From an uncultured beta proteobacterium (GTDB lineage Bacteria; Pseudomonadota; Gammaproteobacteria; Burkholderiales; SG8-41): a stretch of DNA of 64,000 bases. Under the pieces are notes generated by a model, which had not been told where the DNA came from, made no database searches, and worked only from the letters and a program-made list of their open reading frames with translations. The position numbers were made by a program, and so were the translations under genes. The DNA lies in contig CAISJL010000091.1 in assembly GCA_903885665.1 (NCBI GenBank), positions 1-64,000 on the forward strand. The letters run 5' to 3'. Positions 35,881-46,077 of the stretch are shown here, in pieces; within the stretch, counting starts at the first letter, position 1; every line of letters starts with the position of its first letter.

Positions 35881-36955
35881 GTTAGCACAACTTCTAGAGC
35901 AGCACATTAAGGCGTTTAATGTCTTTGGTTATTTGACATTACGTGCAGTATTGGCGTGTTTGACCTCATTATTAATTTCTTTTTTAGTGGGCCCTTGGTT
36001 AATTCGTAAATTAACTATGTATAAAATTGGACAATCGGTTCGTGATGATGGTCCTCAAACGCATTTGATTAAAGCAGGGACGCCGACTATGGGCGGTGCT
36101 TTAATTTTGGTATCAATTCTGGTAACTACATTATTGTGGGCAGACTTACGTAATCGTTTTGTATGGGTGGTGTTGTTTGTTACTTTTGGATTTGGTGCGA
36201 TCGGCTGGATTGATGACTATCGAAAAGTTGTCCATCGAAATCCTAAAGGGCTATCAGCAAAAACCAAGTTGTTTTGGCAATCAGTCATTGGAGTTGCTGC
36301 TGCTTTTACGATTGCATATTCAACGAATTTGCCAGCACAAACTGCTTTTATTGTGCCGTTCTTTAAGCAAATAGCCTATCCATTAGGTGTGACTGGATTT
36401 ATTGTCATGACGTATTTCGTTATCGTCGGATCCAGTAACGCAGTGAATTTGACGGATGGCCTTGATGGTTTAGCGATTATGCCTACGGTTATGGTAGCAA
36501 GCGCCCTTGGTATATTCGCTTATGTTGCAGGCAATGCAGTATTTGCTAAATATTTAGTATTTCCATTCATCCCGGGCGCCGGTGAGTTAACAGTTATTTG
36601 TGGCGCAATAGCAGGTTCAGGCCTGGCTTTTTTATGGTTTAACGCATACCCCGCTGAAGTATTCATGGGTGATGTGGGGGCCTTAGCTTTAGGCGCAGCA
36701 ATTGGCACTATTGCAGTGATTGTGCGTCAAGAGATTGTGTTGTTCATTATGGGTGGCGTATTTGTGGTTGAAACGCTGTCGGTTGTTGTGCAAGTAGCAT
36801 CTTTCAAATTAACTGGCAAGCGAGTATTTCGAATGGCACCTCTACATCATCACTTTGAACTAAAAGGTTGGAAAGAGAATCAAGTTGTCGTGCGGTTTTG
36901 GATTATCACAATGATGTTAGTTTTAGTTGGATTGTCTACTCTGAAGCTCAGATGA
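35870..36955 (+). CDS. mraY: phospho-N-acetylmuramoyl-pentapeptide transferase MraY
   Basis: An inner-membrane enzyme that transfers phospho-MurNAc-pentapeptide to undecaprenyl phosphate, giving lipid I. About ten membrane segments are seen. Catalytic motifs: IDDYRKV (about 114-120), [11 protein letters not shown] (about 196-206), and the [11 protein letters not shown] loop (about 325-335). Length 361, E. coli 360. The ATG overlaps murF. After its stop comes an unusually long spacer (115 bases) before the preferred murD start. Confidence 0.96.
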   Translation: MLLELAQLLEQHIKAFNVFGYLTLRAVLACLTSLLISFLVGPWLIRKLTMYKIGQSVRDDGPQTHLIKAGTPTMGGALILVSILVTTLLWADLRNRFVWVVLFVTFGFGAIGWIDDYRKVVHRNPKGLSAKTKLFWQSVIGVAAAFTIAYSTNLPAQTAFIVPFFKQIAYPLGVTGFIVMTYFVIVGSSNAVNLTDGLDGLAIMPTVMVASALGIFAYVAGNAVFAKYLVFPFIPGAGELTVICGAIAGSGLAFLWFNAYPAEVFMGDVGALALGAAIGTIAVIVRQEIVLFIMGGVFVVETLSVVVQVASFKLTGKRVFRMAPLHHHFELKGWKENQVVVRFWIITMMLVLVGLSTLKLR

Positions 36956-37070
36956 AATGCAATTACACCAGAACAAGGTCAAATACAACACTCGTGGATT
37001 GGATATCAGTGCACGGCGGGCTTTGTATTGTGCTAAAAAGCAGTGCTCAACTCGTCAGTTGGGTCGCTCA

Positions 37071-38450
37071 ATGATCAATTTGACGGGTGCAAAAGTTTTG
37101 GTGGTGGGTCTGGGTGACACTGGCCTGTCAATGGCGCGTTGGTTGGTTCGCCGTGGCGCAATTGTGCATGTTGTTGATACCCGTGAAGCAGCACCACATC
37201 AGCGCATCATTCAAGACAAATATCCACAGATTGCGCTAGCGCTAGGCAGGATGCCTAAGGAATGGGTTGAGGCGGCGGATATGATTGCAGTGAGTCCTGG
37301 AATTGATCGGCGTGGGGGGCTAATTGCGAAAGCTGCCGCGCGAGGAACGCCAGTGGTGGGTGATATTGAGTTGTTTAGTCAATGGTTAAACCAAGGGTCT
37401 TCATCGCCGCAAGTTATTGCGATTACCGGTTCTAATGGTAAAAGCACTGTAACAGCGATGACTAGCTCGATTTGTAATGCTGCGGGCAGGCCTGCATTGA
37501 TGGCGGGTAATTTTGGCCTGCCTGTATTGGATGCGCTGATGGCTGTAGAAGATGGCGTGAAAGAGCCAGAGGTATATGTGCTGGAGCTATCGAGTTTTCA
37601 GTTAGAGAGCACCTTTAGTTTGAAACCAGATGCTGCAACAGTGTTGAATCTGTCTGAGGATCATCTTGATCGGTACGCGGACATGGATGAGTATGCACAA
37701 GCTAAAGGGCGCATATATCAAAACGGCCGGTATCATATTTTTAACCGGGAAGATCAATGGAGTAATACGCTTAGTCGATCTGGTGTTAGTAGAGTGAGTT
37801 TTGGATTGGATATACCTCATGAGGCCGAATCATGGGGAATGACAGGCCACGGTAAAGAGGCTTACTTATGTCGCGGATCTACAGAGATTTTGGCACTAAA
37901 TCAGATGTCTGTTACTGGTTTGCACAACGCCGCGAATGCAATAGCATCTGGCGCGCTATGTCGTGCGATTGGTATTGAAGATTACGCAATCATTAAAGGG
38001 TTGATTCAGTTCAAAGGGTTGCCACATCGGGTCGAGAAAATCGATAGCTTTCAAAATGTTGATTTTTATGATGACTCTAAGGGCACTAATGTTGGCGCTA
38101 CAGTTGCCGCATTAAAGGGAATGCTACAGCCCGTAATTTTGATTGCTGGTGGCGATGGTAAGGCGCAAGATTTTAATGCATTAGCAACCGCGGTGCGTGA
38201 GTGTGCTCGCGCTATTGTGCTGATTGGACGTGATGCGCCACAAATAGCTGAACTGATTGGCGGTGATTTTTCCGTGCATTTTGCAGCAGACATGGCAGAA
38301 GCGGTTGAATTGGCTTATCAATTAGCGAACTCTGGAGATGCCGTTTTGCTCTCGCCGGCGTGCGCCAGTTATGACATGTATCGTAGTTATGTGCATCGTG
38401 CAGAAGTGTTTGTATCCGCAGTCTCGGCGCTCAAGAGGGGGCAGTCTTGA
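37071..38450 (+). CDS. murD: UDP-MurNAc-L-alanine:D-glutamate ligase
   Basis: It adds D-glutamate to UDP-MurNAc-L-Ala. From ATG 37071 the product begins [20 protein letters not shown], the usual MurD opening with the UDP-binding glycine loop, and has 459 residues. The ATP loop [13 protein letters not shown] follows at about 117-129. The C-terminal [15 protein letters not shown] and [12 protein letters not shown] are MurD signatures. The frame is open back to ATG 36957, one base after the mraY stop, which would add 38 residues with no family similarity; that form would be coupled to mraY and cannot be excluded. The stop overlaps the ftsW TTG start. Confidence 0.93.
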   Translation: MINLTGAKVLVVGLGDTGLSMARWLVRRGAIVHVVDTREAAPHQRIIQDKYPQIALALGRMPKEWVEAADMIAVSPGIDRRGGLIAKAAARGTPVVGDIELFSQWLNQGSSSPQVIAITGSNGKSTVTAMTSSICNAAGRPALMAGNFGLPVLDALMAVEDGVKEPEVYVLELSSFQLESTFSLKPDAATVLNLSEDHLDRYADMDEYAQAKGRIYQNGRYHIFNREDQWSNTLSRSGVSRVSFGLDIPHEAESWGMTGHGKEAYLCRGSTEILALNQMSVTGLHNAANAIASGALCRAIGIEDYAIIKGLIQFKGLPHRVEKIDSFQNVDFYDDSKGTNVGATVAALKGMLQPVILIAGGDGKAQDFNALATAVRECARAIVLIGRDAPQIAELIGGDFSVHFAADMAEAVELAYQLANSGDAVLLSPACASYDMYRSYVHRAEVFVSAVSALKRGQS

Positions 38451-39613
38451 GTTTAGGTTACACCACCTTAAATGATCGTGTTGCCCGGATGGAATACGAC
38501 AGAAGCTTGCTATGGATTACTTTGTTGCTGTTGGGTTTTGGTATTGTTATGGTGTATTCAGCTTCCATAGCGATAGCCGAGGCTGGACGTAATACGGCAT
38601 TCAGTGCAACCTATTATTTGTCGCGACATTCGGTATTTGTATTGATTAGTATAATTGCAGGTGCCGTGGTATTTCAAATCCCTATACGGATATTGCAACA
38701 AATGGCGCCATACCTATTTGTATTAGGCGTTGTCTTGCTGATCTTAGTATTGATTCCTGGTATCGGCCATGAGGTCAATGGTAGTCGGCGGTGGTTACCC
38801 TTGGGTTTTGTAAATCTACAGCCCTCTGAAATCGTGAAGCTCAGCGTTCTGCTCTATGCTTCTGATTACACCGCTCGTAAAGCTGCATTGATGCATAGTT
38901 TTCAACGTGGGTTTTTACCATTATTTGGTGTGATGGTAGTAACCGGCTCATTATTATTATTTGAACCAGATTATGGTGCGCTTGGTGTAGTGACTGTGAT
39001 TGCCATGGGGATTTTGTTCTTGGGTGGTATGTATTTGCGCTTATTTGTGACTTTGATTGTAGGTTTGGTGTTTGCTTTTGTAATGTTGGTATGGACTAGT
39101 CCTTATCGGATGCGGCGCGTCATTGGATTTATGGACCCCTGGGCTGACCCTTTTGGTACCGGTTATCAGCTTTCTCATGCATTGATTGCATTTGGTCGCG
39201 GGGAGTGGTTGGGAGTAGGCTTAGGTGCTAGTGTTGAAAAATTATTTTATTTGCCTGAAGCACACACAGACTTTTTGTTGGCAGTGATTGCAGAAGAGTT
39301 AGGGTTTATTGGTGTCCTCATTTTAATTTTGATGTTTGCTTGGATTGTATGGCGAGCATTTAGAATTGGTAAGCGAGCTACCGATTTAGAGCGCCCATTT
39401 CCAGCCTTAGTTGCTTTCGGAATTGGACTATGGATGGGCGTGCAGGTATTTATCAATATGGGTGTCAACATGGGGATATTGCCGACGAAAGGCTTGACTC
39501 TACCATTGCTCTCATTTGGCGGCAGTGCAGTGCTGACGACTTGTTGTGCGATAGGCATATTGCTGCGTATTGATTGGGAAAATCGACAGCTGGTTCGAGG
39601 CTTTACCGTATGA
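38447..39613 (+). CDS. ftsW: lipid II glycosyltransferase FtsW
   Basis: A SEDS-family inner-membrane peptidoglycan polymerase of the divisome, partner of FtsI. About ten membrane segments, with [21 protein letters not shown] (about 109-129, just the R-W and Q-P-S-E core matters), [15 protein letters not shown] and the late [16 protein letters not shown]. The likely start is TTG 38447, overlapping the murD stop, because a strong ribosome-binding site AGAGGGGG lies six bases before it; ATG 38489 would be 14 residues shorter and has none. Ends in an ATGA overlap with murG. Confidence 0.94.
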   Translation: MSLGYTTLNDRVARMEYDRSLLWITLLLLGFGIVMVYSASIAIAEAGRNTAFSATYYLSRHSVFVLISIIAGAVVFQIPIRILQQMAPYLFVLGVVLLILVLIPGIGHEVNGSRRWLPLGFVNLQPSEIVKLSVLLYASDYTARKAALMHSFQRGFLPLFGVMVVTGSLLLFEPDYGALGVVTVIAMGILFLGGMYLRLFVTLIVGLVFAFVMLVWTSPYRMRRVIGFMDPWADPFGTGYQLSHALIAFGRGEWLGVGLGASVEKLFYLPEAHTDFLLAVIAEELGFIGVLILILMFAWIVWRAFRIGKRATDLERPFPALVAFGIGLWMGVQVFINMGVNMGILPTKGLTLPLLSFGGSAVLTTCCAIGILLRIDWENRQLVRGFTV

Positions 39614-40683
39614 ACCAGACAATCTTGATTATGGCGGGCGGCACTGGCGGACATATATTCCCTGCGTTAGCCGTTGCTGAATTGTTACGTTCTATTGGAT
39701 GGACAGTGACATGGTTGGGTGTCAGTGGTGGGATGGAAGAGCGCTTAATTCCGCCACATGGTTATGCGGCTACGTGGATTAGCTTTGGCGGTGTTAGGGG
39801 TAAGGGTTGGATGCGCAAGTGTATGTTGCCATTCGCCTTGCTTGTTGCGCTATGGCAAAGTGCCAAGGCCATTTTCAAATATAAGCCTCAGGTGGTCTTA
39901 GGTATGGGAGGTTATGCCGCGTTTCCTGGTGGGTTGGTGGCTGCATTGCTCGGCAAGCCGCTAGTCATCCACGAGCAAAATGCCGTACCTGGATTGACGA
40001 ATCGAATACTGGCGGCAATAGCTGATCGGGTGCTGACAGCGTTTCCAGATGCGTTCGCAGGCAGAGTGAATGTAATTTGGTCAGGTAATCCTGTGCGTGC
40101 TGATATAGTGCAGATTGCAAGCCCTGAGTATCGTTACGCACAACGCACAGGGCGACTGAAAATATTAATTGTTGGCGGCAGCTTAGGGGCGCAAGCCATT
40201 AATCAAGTCATGCCAAAGGCCTTGGCTTTATTGCCACCAGACCGAAGGCCACAGATTGTTCATCAGTCTGGTGCGGCGCACTTTGCTGCATTACAAGAGG
40301 CTTATCACGCTGCAAATGTTGATGCAGAAGTGTTGGCATTTATCGACAATATGGCTATTCAATATGCAGGTGCAGACTTGGTGATTTGTAGAGCTGGGGC
40401 GATGACTGTGTCAGAGTTAGCTGTTGTAGGCGTTGCTAGCTTACTGATTCCTTATCCGCATGCCGTAGATGATCACCAAACACAGAATGCAAATTATCTG
40501 GTTGCTCATGAGGCTGCTGTTTTGATACCTCAAAGTCAATTAACAGCGCAATTGCTTGCTGAATTGTTAGATTCAATGAGGCGTGAGCAATTGCTCAAAA
40601 TGGCTTGTGCGGCGCGCGCAGCTGGCAAGCCAGATGCCGCGACTCGGGTTGCGCAGTACTGTGCGGAATTGGTGACTGCATGA
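39610..40683 (+). CDS. murG: UDP-GlcNAc:lipid I GlcNAc transferase MurG
   Basis: A peripheral inner-membrane GT-B glycosyltransferase that converts lipid I to lipid II. The N-terminal [15 protein letters not shown] (about 9-23) and [18 protein letters not shown] and [10 protein letters not shown] (about 188-197) motifs are clear, as is the late [11 protein letters not shown] donor-site motif. Start ATG 39610 overlaps the ftsW stop (ATGA) and gives 357 residues (E. coli 355); the longer frame from 39574 is not supported. The stop overlaps murC. Confidence 0.95.
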   Translation: MNQTILIMAGGTGGHIFPALAVAELLRSIGWTVTWLGVSGGMEERLIPPHGYAATWISFGGVRGKGWMRKCMLPFALLVALWQSAKAIFKYKPQVVLGMGGYAAFPGGLVAALLGKPLVIHEQNAVPGLTNRILAAIADRVLTAFPDAFAGRVNVIWSGNPVRADIVQIASPEYRYAQRTGRLKILIVGGSLGAQAINQVMPKALALLPPDRRPQIVHQSGAAHFAALQEAYHAANVDAEVLAFIDNMAIQYAGADLVICRAGAMTVSELAVVGVASLLIPYPHAVDDHQTQNANYLVAHEAAVLIPQSQLTAQLLAELLDSMRREQLLKMACAARAAGKPDAATRVAQYCAELVTA

Positions 40684-42095
40684 AACATAAAGTGAATCAT
40701 ATCCATTTTGTTGGTGTGGGTGGCTCTGGGATGAGTGGTATTGCTGAAGTATTATTAAATTTAGGTTATGTTGTGAGTGGGTCTGATTTAAATGAGACGA
40801 GCGTTACTCGACGTTTAGCGCAACTGGGTGCACAAATCCACATTGGCCATCAGACAGAGCATGTGTTTGGTGCAGATGTTGTTGTGATCTCCAGTGCGGT
40901 GACTCCAGCGAACCCCGAAGTAGTCGCTGCGCGCCTTAAAAATATACCGATAGTTCCAAGAGCATTGATGTTGGCCGAGTTAATGCGCTTGAAGCAAGGC
41001 ATAGCAGTTGCTGGCACTCACGGAAAAACCACTACAACTAGTTTGGTTGCTTCCGTTCTTGCGGAAGGCGGTTTAGATCCAACATTTGTCATTGGTGGTC
41101 GTCTAGAGAGTGCGGGAGCAAATGCCCGACTGGGGACCGGTGAGTTCATTGTGGTTGAGGCGGATGAGTCCGATGCTTCATTCTTGCATTTGCAACCCGC
41201 AATTTCTGTAGTGACCAATATTGACGCAGATCACATGGAGACCTATGGCCACTCAATGGGCAAGTTACGCCAGGCCTTTGTCGACTTTGTCGAGCGCTTG
41301 CCATTTTATGGTGTGGCGGTGTTATGTGTAGATGATGTGAATGTGCGGGCGATTATGCCGCAGCTCACAAAAACCATAGTGACTTATGGTTTGGATCAAG
41401 ATGCTCAAGTTCGGGCCTTAAACGTAGTGGCAGATGCCGGACGTATGCGTTTTCAAGTGGAGCGGGGTGATATTGGCCAATTTCCGATTTTGGATATTAC
41501 GTTGAATTTGGCTGGCATACATAATGTTCGAAATGCATTGGCAGCTATAGCAGTAGGTATGGAAGTTGGGGTTGCTGATGAAAAAATTGTACAAGCGCTA
41601 GCGGAGTTTAAAGGTGTTGGGCGTCGTTTTCAGCGACACGGTGAATTAAAGCTTGATGATGGTGGACAGATCGACTTGATTGATGATTATGGCCACCATC
41701 CAGTGGAAATGGCTGCAACTATTGCTGCTGTGAGAGGTGCATTTCCAGATCGCCGTTTGGTTTTAGTGTTTCAGCCTCATCGTTATACCAGAACTCGTGA
41801 TTGCTTTGAAGATTTTGTACGGATTTTATCTGGCGTCGATCGACTGTTGTTAACCGAGGTATACGCTGCAGGTGAATCACCGATTGTTGCAGCCGATGGT
41901 CGGGCGCTAGCGCGTGCAGTCAGAGTAATTGGTAAAGTAGAGCCGATTTTTGTGGAGCAAGTGGCTCAGCTTCCTGCAGCGATTTGGGATACGGTTCAAG
42001 CGAACGATGTGGTGTTGACAATGGGTGCAGGATCTATTGGCACAGTAGCTGGGAATTTGGTTAAAAATCATGGCGGAGTTAAATCTCTACATTGA
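40680..42095 (+). CDS. murC: UDP-N-acetylmuramate:L-alanine ligase
   Basis: The first peptide-adding ligase of peptidoglycan synthesis. The glycine-rich UDP-binding loop [17 protein letters not shown] is at about 9-25, the ATP loop [13 protein letters not shown] at about 109-121, and [10 protein letters not shown] (about 337-346) marks MurC. 471 residues (E. coli 491). ATG 40680 overlaps the murG stop (ATGA); the upstream extension in the open frame is murG sequence out of frame. The 3' end overlaps the murB frame by 26 bases if the first murB ATG is used. Confidence 0.95.
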   Translation: MKHKVNHIHFVGVGGSGMSGIAEVLLNLGYVVSGSDLNETSVTRRLAQLGAQIHIGHQTEHVFGADVVVISSAVTPANPEVVAARLKNIPIVPRALMLAELMRLKQGIAVAGTHGKTTTTSLVASVLAEGGLDPTFVIGGRLESAGANARLGTGEFIVVEADESDASFLHLQPAISVVTNIDADHMETYGHSMGKLRQAFVDFVERLPFYGVAVLCVDDVNVRAIMPQLTKTIVTYGLDQDAQVRALNVVADAGRMRFQVERGDIGQFPILDITLNLAGIHNVRNALAAIAVGMEVGVADEKIVQALAEFKGVGRRFQRHGELKLDDGGQIDLIDDYGHHPVEMAATIAAVRGAFPDRRLVLVFQPHRYTRTRDCFEDFVRILSGVDRLLLTEVYAAGESPIVAADGRALARAVRVIGKVEPIFVEQVAQLPAAIWDTVQANDVVLTMGAGSIGTVAGNLVKNHGGVKSLH

Positions 42096-43077
42096 GAATA
42101 AAGATAGCATGGATATGAGCGAACAACAGAATATGCAAGACTTAGGGTTTAGTGGTGCTCTACGCCACTGGGAGCCTATGTCTCGGCATGTGAGTTGGCG
42201 CGCGGGTGGTTTGGCAAAATGTGTATACACCCCAACCGATATCGCTGATTTGAGCGTTTTTTTGGCGCATTTGCCGAAAGCAGAAGCAATATATTTTGTG
42301 GGCCTGGGTAGTAACTTGTTAGTGCGCGATTCTGGTTTTGATGGAACGATTATTTTTATGCACCGAGCACTGAGTGCGATGCAAGTCCTTTTAAAAAATG
42401 ATATTGGATCGATCAGTGCGCAAGCGGGTGTGCCTTGCCCTAAGGTGGCACGTTTCGCTGCTTTAAATAATTTGCAGGGTGCAGAATTTTTGGCGGGCAT
42501 TCCCGGCACATTAGGTGGTGCTATTGCAATGAACGCAGGTTGTTATGGCAGCGAGACTTGGGACGCGATTGTCAAAGTCACCACCATTAATCGACAGGGT
42601 GAAATCAAGGTGCGTGCAAGAGATGCATATCAAGTTGCTTATCGTAACGTGCATCTACAAACAGTACCAGTTGTTGCAGAACATATTGATTTGGGAGCGG
42701 CGAGTCTGGACTTCGAATGGTTTGTTGCGGCTACATTGCAGTTACAAGCTGGTGATGGCGCTCAATCCAGATTGAAAATTAAGGACTTCTTGGCGAGAAG
42801 AATTGCCACGCAACCGCTAGGGCAGCCGAATGCGGGTTCGGTTTTTAGAAATCCACCAGGTGATTATGCCGCACGTTTAATTGAGTCTTGCGGTTTAAAA
42901 GGATACGCTATCGGTGGCGCTGAGATCTCAACAAAGCACGCCAATTTTATTGTGAATAAAGGCTCAGCTACTGCATCCGACATCGAGGGATTAATCACAC
43001 TTGCGCAGCACACTGTAGAGATACGCTGTGGTATCAAGCTGGAGTGTGAAGTGCGCCTGATAGGAGGTGCTCGATGA
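42070..43077 (+). CDS. murB: UDP-N-acetylenolpyruvoylglucosamine reductase
   Basis: An FAD enzyme that reduces enolpyruvyl-UDP-GlcNAc to UDP-MurNAc. FAD-binding segments [16 protein letters not shown] (about 77-92) and the [19 protein letters not shown] stretch (about 142-160) are seen, and the proton-donor serine lies in [15 protein letters not shown] (about 254-268). It is the type I (E. coli-like) or type II form by length; 335 residues with the first ATG. ATG 42109 or 42115 would avoid the overlap with murC and are equally plausible. Its place between murC and ddlB is not the rule in Burkholderiales. The stop overlaps ddlB. Confidence 0.94.
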   Translation: MAELNLYIENKDSMDMSEQQNMQDLGFSGALRHWEPMSRHVSWRAGGLAKCVYTPTDIADLSVFLAHLPKAEAIYFVGLGSNLLVRDSGFDGTIIFMHRALSAMQVLLKNDIGSISAQAGVPCPKVARFAALNNLQGAEFLAGIPGTLGGAIAMNAGCYGSETWDAIVKVTTINRQGEIKVRARDAYQVAYRNVHLQTVPVVAEHIDLGAASLDFEWFVAATLQLQAGDGAQSRLKIKDFLARRIATQPLGQPNAGSVFRNPPGDYAARLIESCGLKGYAIGGAEISTKHANFIVNKGSATASDIEGLITLAQHTVEIRCGIKLECEVRLIGGAR

Positions 43078-43988
43078 CGCAATCATTTGGTAAGGTTGCT
43101 GTTCTTATGGGCGGCGTGAGTGCAGAGCGTGAGATATCCTTGATGAGTGGTAGTAATGTCCTCGCGGCACTGATTGCGCACGGTGTAGATGCACATCAGT
43201 TTGACCCTGCTGAGAATGATGTTTTCAACTTAAAGCATGACGGGTTTGACCGCGCATTTGTCGCTCTACATGGTCGACAGGGCGAAGATGGCACGATTCA
43301 AGGTGCGCTTGAACTGTTAGGCATTCCATACACCGGTAGCGGTGTTATGGCTTCAGCCTTGGCAATGGATAAAGTGCGCACTAAGTGGGTATGGCAGGCT
43401 TTGCAGATCCCGACGCCTAAGTTTGTCATGCTGAATCCGCAGTCTGATTGGCAAGGTGTTGCTGATATCCTGGGCTTACCGCTCATTGTTAAGCCTGTGC
43501 GTGAAGGCTCAACGATTGGGTTAACTAAAGTGACCCAGGTTGAACAGTTGCTTCCTGCGTTTGAATTGGCAGTTAGCCATGACCATATGGTCATGGCTGA
43601 AGCATTCGTCTCTGGTGATGAGTTTACAGGTGGGTTCTTAGGGGACAAGGCATTGCCCTTGATTCGGATTGAGGCCCCTCAAGCCAATTACAACTACCAA
43701 AACAAATACTTTAGTGATGAGACTCAGTATCACTGTCCCTGCGATTTGCCTGAAGAGGAGGAGCAGCGGATTCAGCGTTTGGTGATGCAATCGGCTGCCG
43801 CCTTAGGTTGTCAAGGTTGGGGTCGCGCTGATTTAATTCGTCGTCCCAACGGTTGCGTGGAATTATTAGAGATGAATACCTCGCCTGGTATGACTGCCCA
43901 TAGCTTAGTGCCAATGGCCGCACGCCAAGTGGGATTGGATTTTTCTGCATTAGTGATACGTATACTGGAGATGGCCCATGTGGGATAA
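43074..43988 (+). CDS. ddlB: D-alanine--D-alanine ligase B
   Basis: An ATP-grasp enzyme that makes the D-Ala-D-Ala used by MurF. GGVSAEREISLMSG (about 13-26), LHGRQGEDGTIQGALELL (about 64-81), PLIVKPVREGSTIG (about 137-150), and the C-terminal LLEMNTSPGMTAHSLVP (about 263-279) with metal and substrate ligands are conserved. 304 residues (E. coli DdlB 306). Overlaps murB (ATGA) and, by 11 bases, ftsQ. Typical ddlB-ftsQ-ftsA-ftsZ order. Confidence 0.96.
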   Translation: MTQSFGKVAVLMGGVSAEREISLMSGSNVLAALIAHGVDAHQFDPAENDVFNLKHDGFDRAFVALHGRQGEDGTIQGALELLGIPYTGSGVMASALAMDKVRTKWVWQALQIPTPKFVMLNPQSDWQGVADILGLPLIVKPVREGSTIGLTKVTQVEQLLPAFELAVSHDHMVMAEAFVSGDEFTGGFLGDKALPLIRIEAPQANYNYQNKYFSDETQYHCPCDLPEEEEQRIQRLVMQSAAALGCQGWGRADLIRRPNGCVELLEMNTSPGMTAHSLVPMAARQVGLDFSALVIRILEMAHVG

Positions 43989-44712
43989 ACCAGAATACTT
44001 GAAGCGCATTGCCGATGCATTATTTGTACTGGCACTGCTTGGTGTGTTGTATGCAGTACTCATTTATGCACTACATCAACCTATATTCAATATTCGTTTG
44101 GTGAGAATTGTGACGCCTATTGATCATGTCACGCAATCGCAGATTGAAGAGATTATCAGACGTGAAGTTCGCGGTTCTTTATTCACTTTGAACTTGATTG
44201 CAGTACGCTCAGGTTTTGAGAAGCTGCCATGGGTTAGGCGCGCTGATATACGTAGGCAATGGCCAGGTGGTCTAGAGGTGGCTTTGATTGAGCATGTACC
44301 GCTAGCGCGCTGGGGCAAAGAGGCGCTAGTAAATGTGGAAGGCGAGATATTTAATGCCGCGTTTGATAAAGACTTACCGATATTTAATGGGCCATCTGGT
44401 ACTGCTAAGGAGATGACCATCCAGTTTGTGCATATGCAAAACAGTTTGGCGGAGATCAAGAAAATCCCCAAAGAGGTTAGTTTGTCGGCGCGCCGTGCTT
44501 GGCAAGTTCGTTTGCAGGATGGTATGACCTTGGATTTAGGTCGAGATCAACTTGAAGAGCGCTTGCGGCGTTTTGTGGTGACGTATCCACAAACGATTGC
44601 CAAGATGAATCGCCGAGTAGATCGGGTTGATTTGCGTTATGCCAATGGATTTGCTGTTCGAGTCCCCAGCTTGCCTGTTTTAGATGACCCCAAAGAGAAA
44701 CGTGGCACATAG
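43978..44712 (+). CDS. ftsQ: cell division protein FtsQ
   Basis: A bitopic divisome protein that links early and late division proteins through FtsB/FtsL. A single membrane segment at about 14-34 is followed by a periplasmic POTRA domain (about 40-110, FNIRLVRIVTPIDHV onward) and the FtsQ beta domain. WVRRADIRRQWPGGLEVAL (about 83-101) is conserved, and DLRYANGFAVRVP marks the C-terminal end. 244 residues. Overlaps ddlB; seven bases separate its stop from ftsA. Confidence 0.93.
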   Translation: MWDKPEYLKRIADALFVLALLGVLYAVLIYALHQPIFNIRLVRIVTPIDHVTQSQIEEIIRREVRGSLFTLNLIAVRSGFEKLPWVRRADIRRQWPGGLEVALIEHVPLARWGKEALVNVEGEIFNAAFDKDLPIFNGPSGTAKEMTIQFVHMQNSLAEIKKIPKEVSLSARRAWQVRLQDGMTLDLGRDQLEERLRRFVVTYPQTIAKMNRRVDRVDLRYANGFAVRVPSLPVLDDPKEKRGT

Positions 44713-44719
44713 GAAATGA

Positions 44720-45964
44720 ATGATGATCAATAAAACGAAAGAGAATAAAAACCTTGTTGTCGGACTCGATATAGGCACGTCGAAAATTGTCGCGATTGTT
44801 GCTGAAATGAAAGCTGAAGGTAAATTTGAGATTATTGGTATGGGTAGTCACCCTTCTCGTGGTCTTAAAAAGGGGGTAGTAGTCAACATTGAGAGTACTG
44901 TGAATGCGATTCAGAGGGCCTTAGAGGAAGCTGAATTAATGGCAGATTGTAAAATCCGCGATGTTTATACAGGCATTGCTGGCAATCATATTAAAAGCTT
45001 TAATTCCCAAGGAATGGTTGCGATCAAAGATAAGGAAGTCTCACAGCTTGATATCGATCGTGTTATTGAGACGGCAAAGGCAGTACAAATACCCAACGAT
45101 CAGCAAATCCTGCATGTGCTCAATCAGGAATTCGTGATTGATGAGCAAGATGATGTACGTGAGCCTTTAGGTATGTCTGGACTGCGATTAGAGGTTAAGG
45201 TGCATATTGTCACCGGTGCAGTGTCAGCTGCTCAAAATATTATTAAGTGTGTCAGACGTTGTGGTCTAGAGGTAAATGATTTGGTACTGCAGCCGCTAGC
45301 GTCTGCTGATGCTGTGTTATCTGAAGATGAGAAAGAGCTTGGTGTATGCCTAATCGATATTGGAGGCGGTACAACTGATATGGCCGTTTTTACGAACGGT
45401 GCTATTCGTCATACTGCTGTGATTCCAATAGCTGGTGATCAAATTACGAATGATATTGCAATGGCTTTACGCACCCCGACCAAAGATGCTGAGGATATTA
45501 AGCAGCGTTTTGGTTGTGCTTTATCGCAATTGGCTGATCCGCAAGAGATGATTGATGTTCCTGGTGTGGGTGATCGAAGCACTCGCCAGTTATCACACAA
45601 AACACTCGCTGAGGTGATAGAGCCACGTGTCGAAGAGCTCTATACCTTGGTTCAGAACGAACTGAGACGTAGTGGTTATGAGGAATTATTGTCCTCTGGC
45701 GTGGTTTTAACAGGGGGCTCTAGTGCTATGCAGGGCATGGTGGAGTTAGGCGAAGAGATATTTCATATGCCTGTGCGTGTTGGTTTGCCCCAATATGCGG
45801 GCTCACTAGCCGCTGTAGTTAGTAGTACGCGATTTGCAACGGGCATTGGATTGCTAATGGCGGGCGCTAATGAATTTGCGCAGCGAGAGGCTTCGACGCA
45901 TGAGTTAAATAGTTTCAAGGATGTTTTGGATCGTATGAAAAACTGGTTTAAGGGTAATTTTTAA
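44720..45964 (+). CDS. ftsA: cell division protein FtsA
   Basis: An actin-fold protein that polymerises on the membrane and tethers FtsZ. LVVGLDIGTSKIVAIVAEM (about 12-30) is the phosphate 1 loop, the 1C domain follows, IDIGGGTTDMAVF (about 212-224) is the phosphate 2 region and LTGGSSAMQG the adenosine motif. The C-terminal amphipathic helix VLDRMKNWFKGNF is the membrane anchor. 414 residues (E. coli 420). An AGGAAATGA ribosome-binding region precedes two adjacent ATG codons (44720 and 44723). Confidence 0.96.
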   Translation: MMINKTKENKNLVVGLDIGTSKIVAIVAEMKAEGKFEIIGMGSHPSRGLKKGVVVNIESTVNAIQRALEEAELMADCKIRDVYTGIAGNHIKSFNSQGMVAIKDKEVSQLDIDRVIETAKAVQIPNDQQILHVLNQEFVIDEQDDVREPLGMSGLRLEVKVHIVTGAVSAAQNIIKCVRRCGLEVNDLVLQPLASADAVLSEDEKELGVCLIDIGGGTTDMAVFTNGAIRHTAVIPIAGDQITNDIAMALRTPTKDAEDIKQRFGCALSQLADPQEMIDVPGVGDRSTRQLSHKTLAEVIEPRVEELYTLVQNELRRSGYEELLSSGVVLTGGSSAMQGMVELGEEIFHMPVRVGLPQYAGSLAAVVSSTRFATGIGLLMAGANEFAQREASTHELNSFKDVLDRMKNWFKGNF

Positions 45965-46077
45965 TTGAAATTTTTGAAGTATTGCATTTGTTTTATTTTT
46001 TATGCGTTTAGTATTTGATTTAATTCTAATTTATTGATATTTTCACGTTAATTTGTTTGCAAAAAAAGGAGCAGCAT

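Noticed and set aside
46057-46077. TTG start of FtsZ at 46057
   Set aside because: The perfect AAGGAG ribosome-binding site would lie inside the coding region; ATG 46078 fits it and the family N-terminus.
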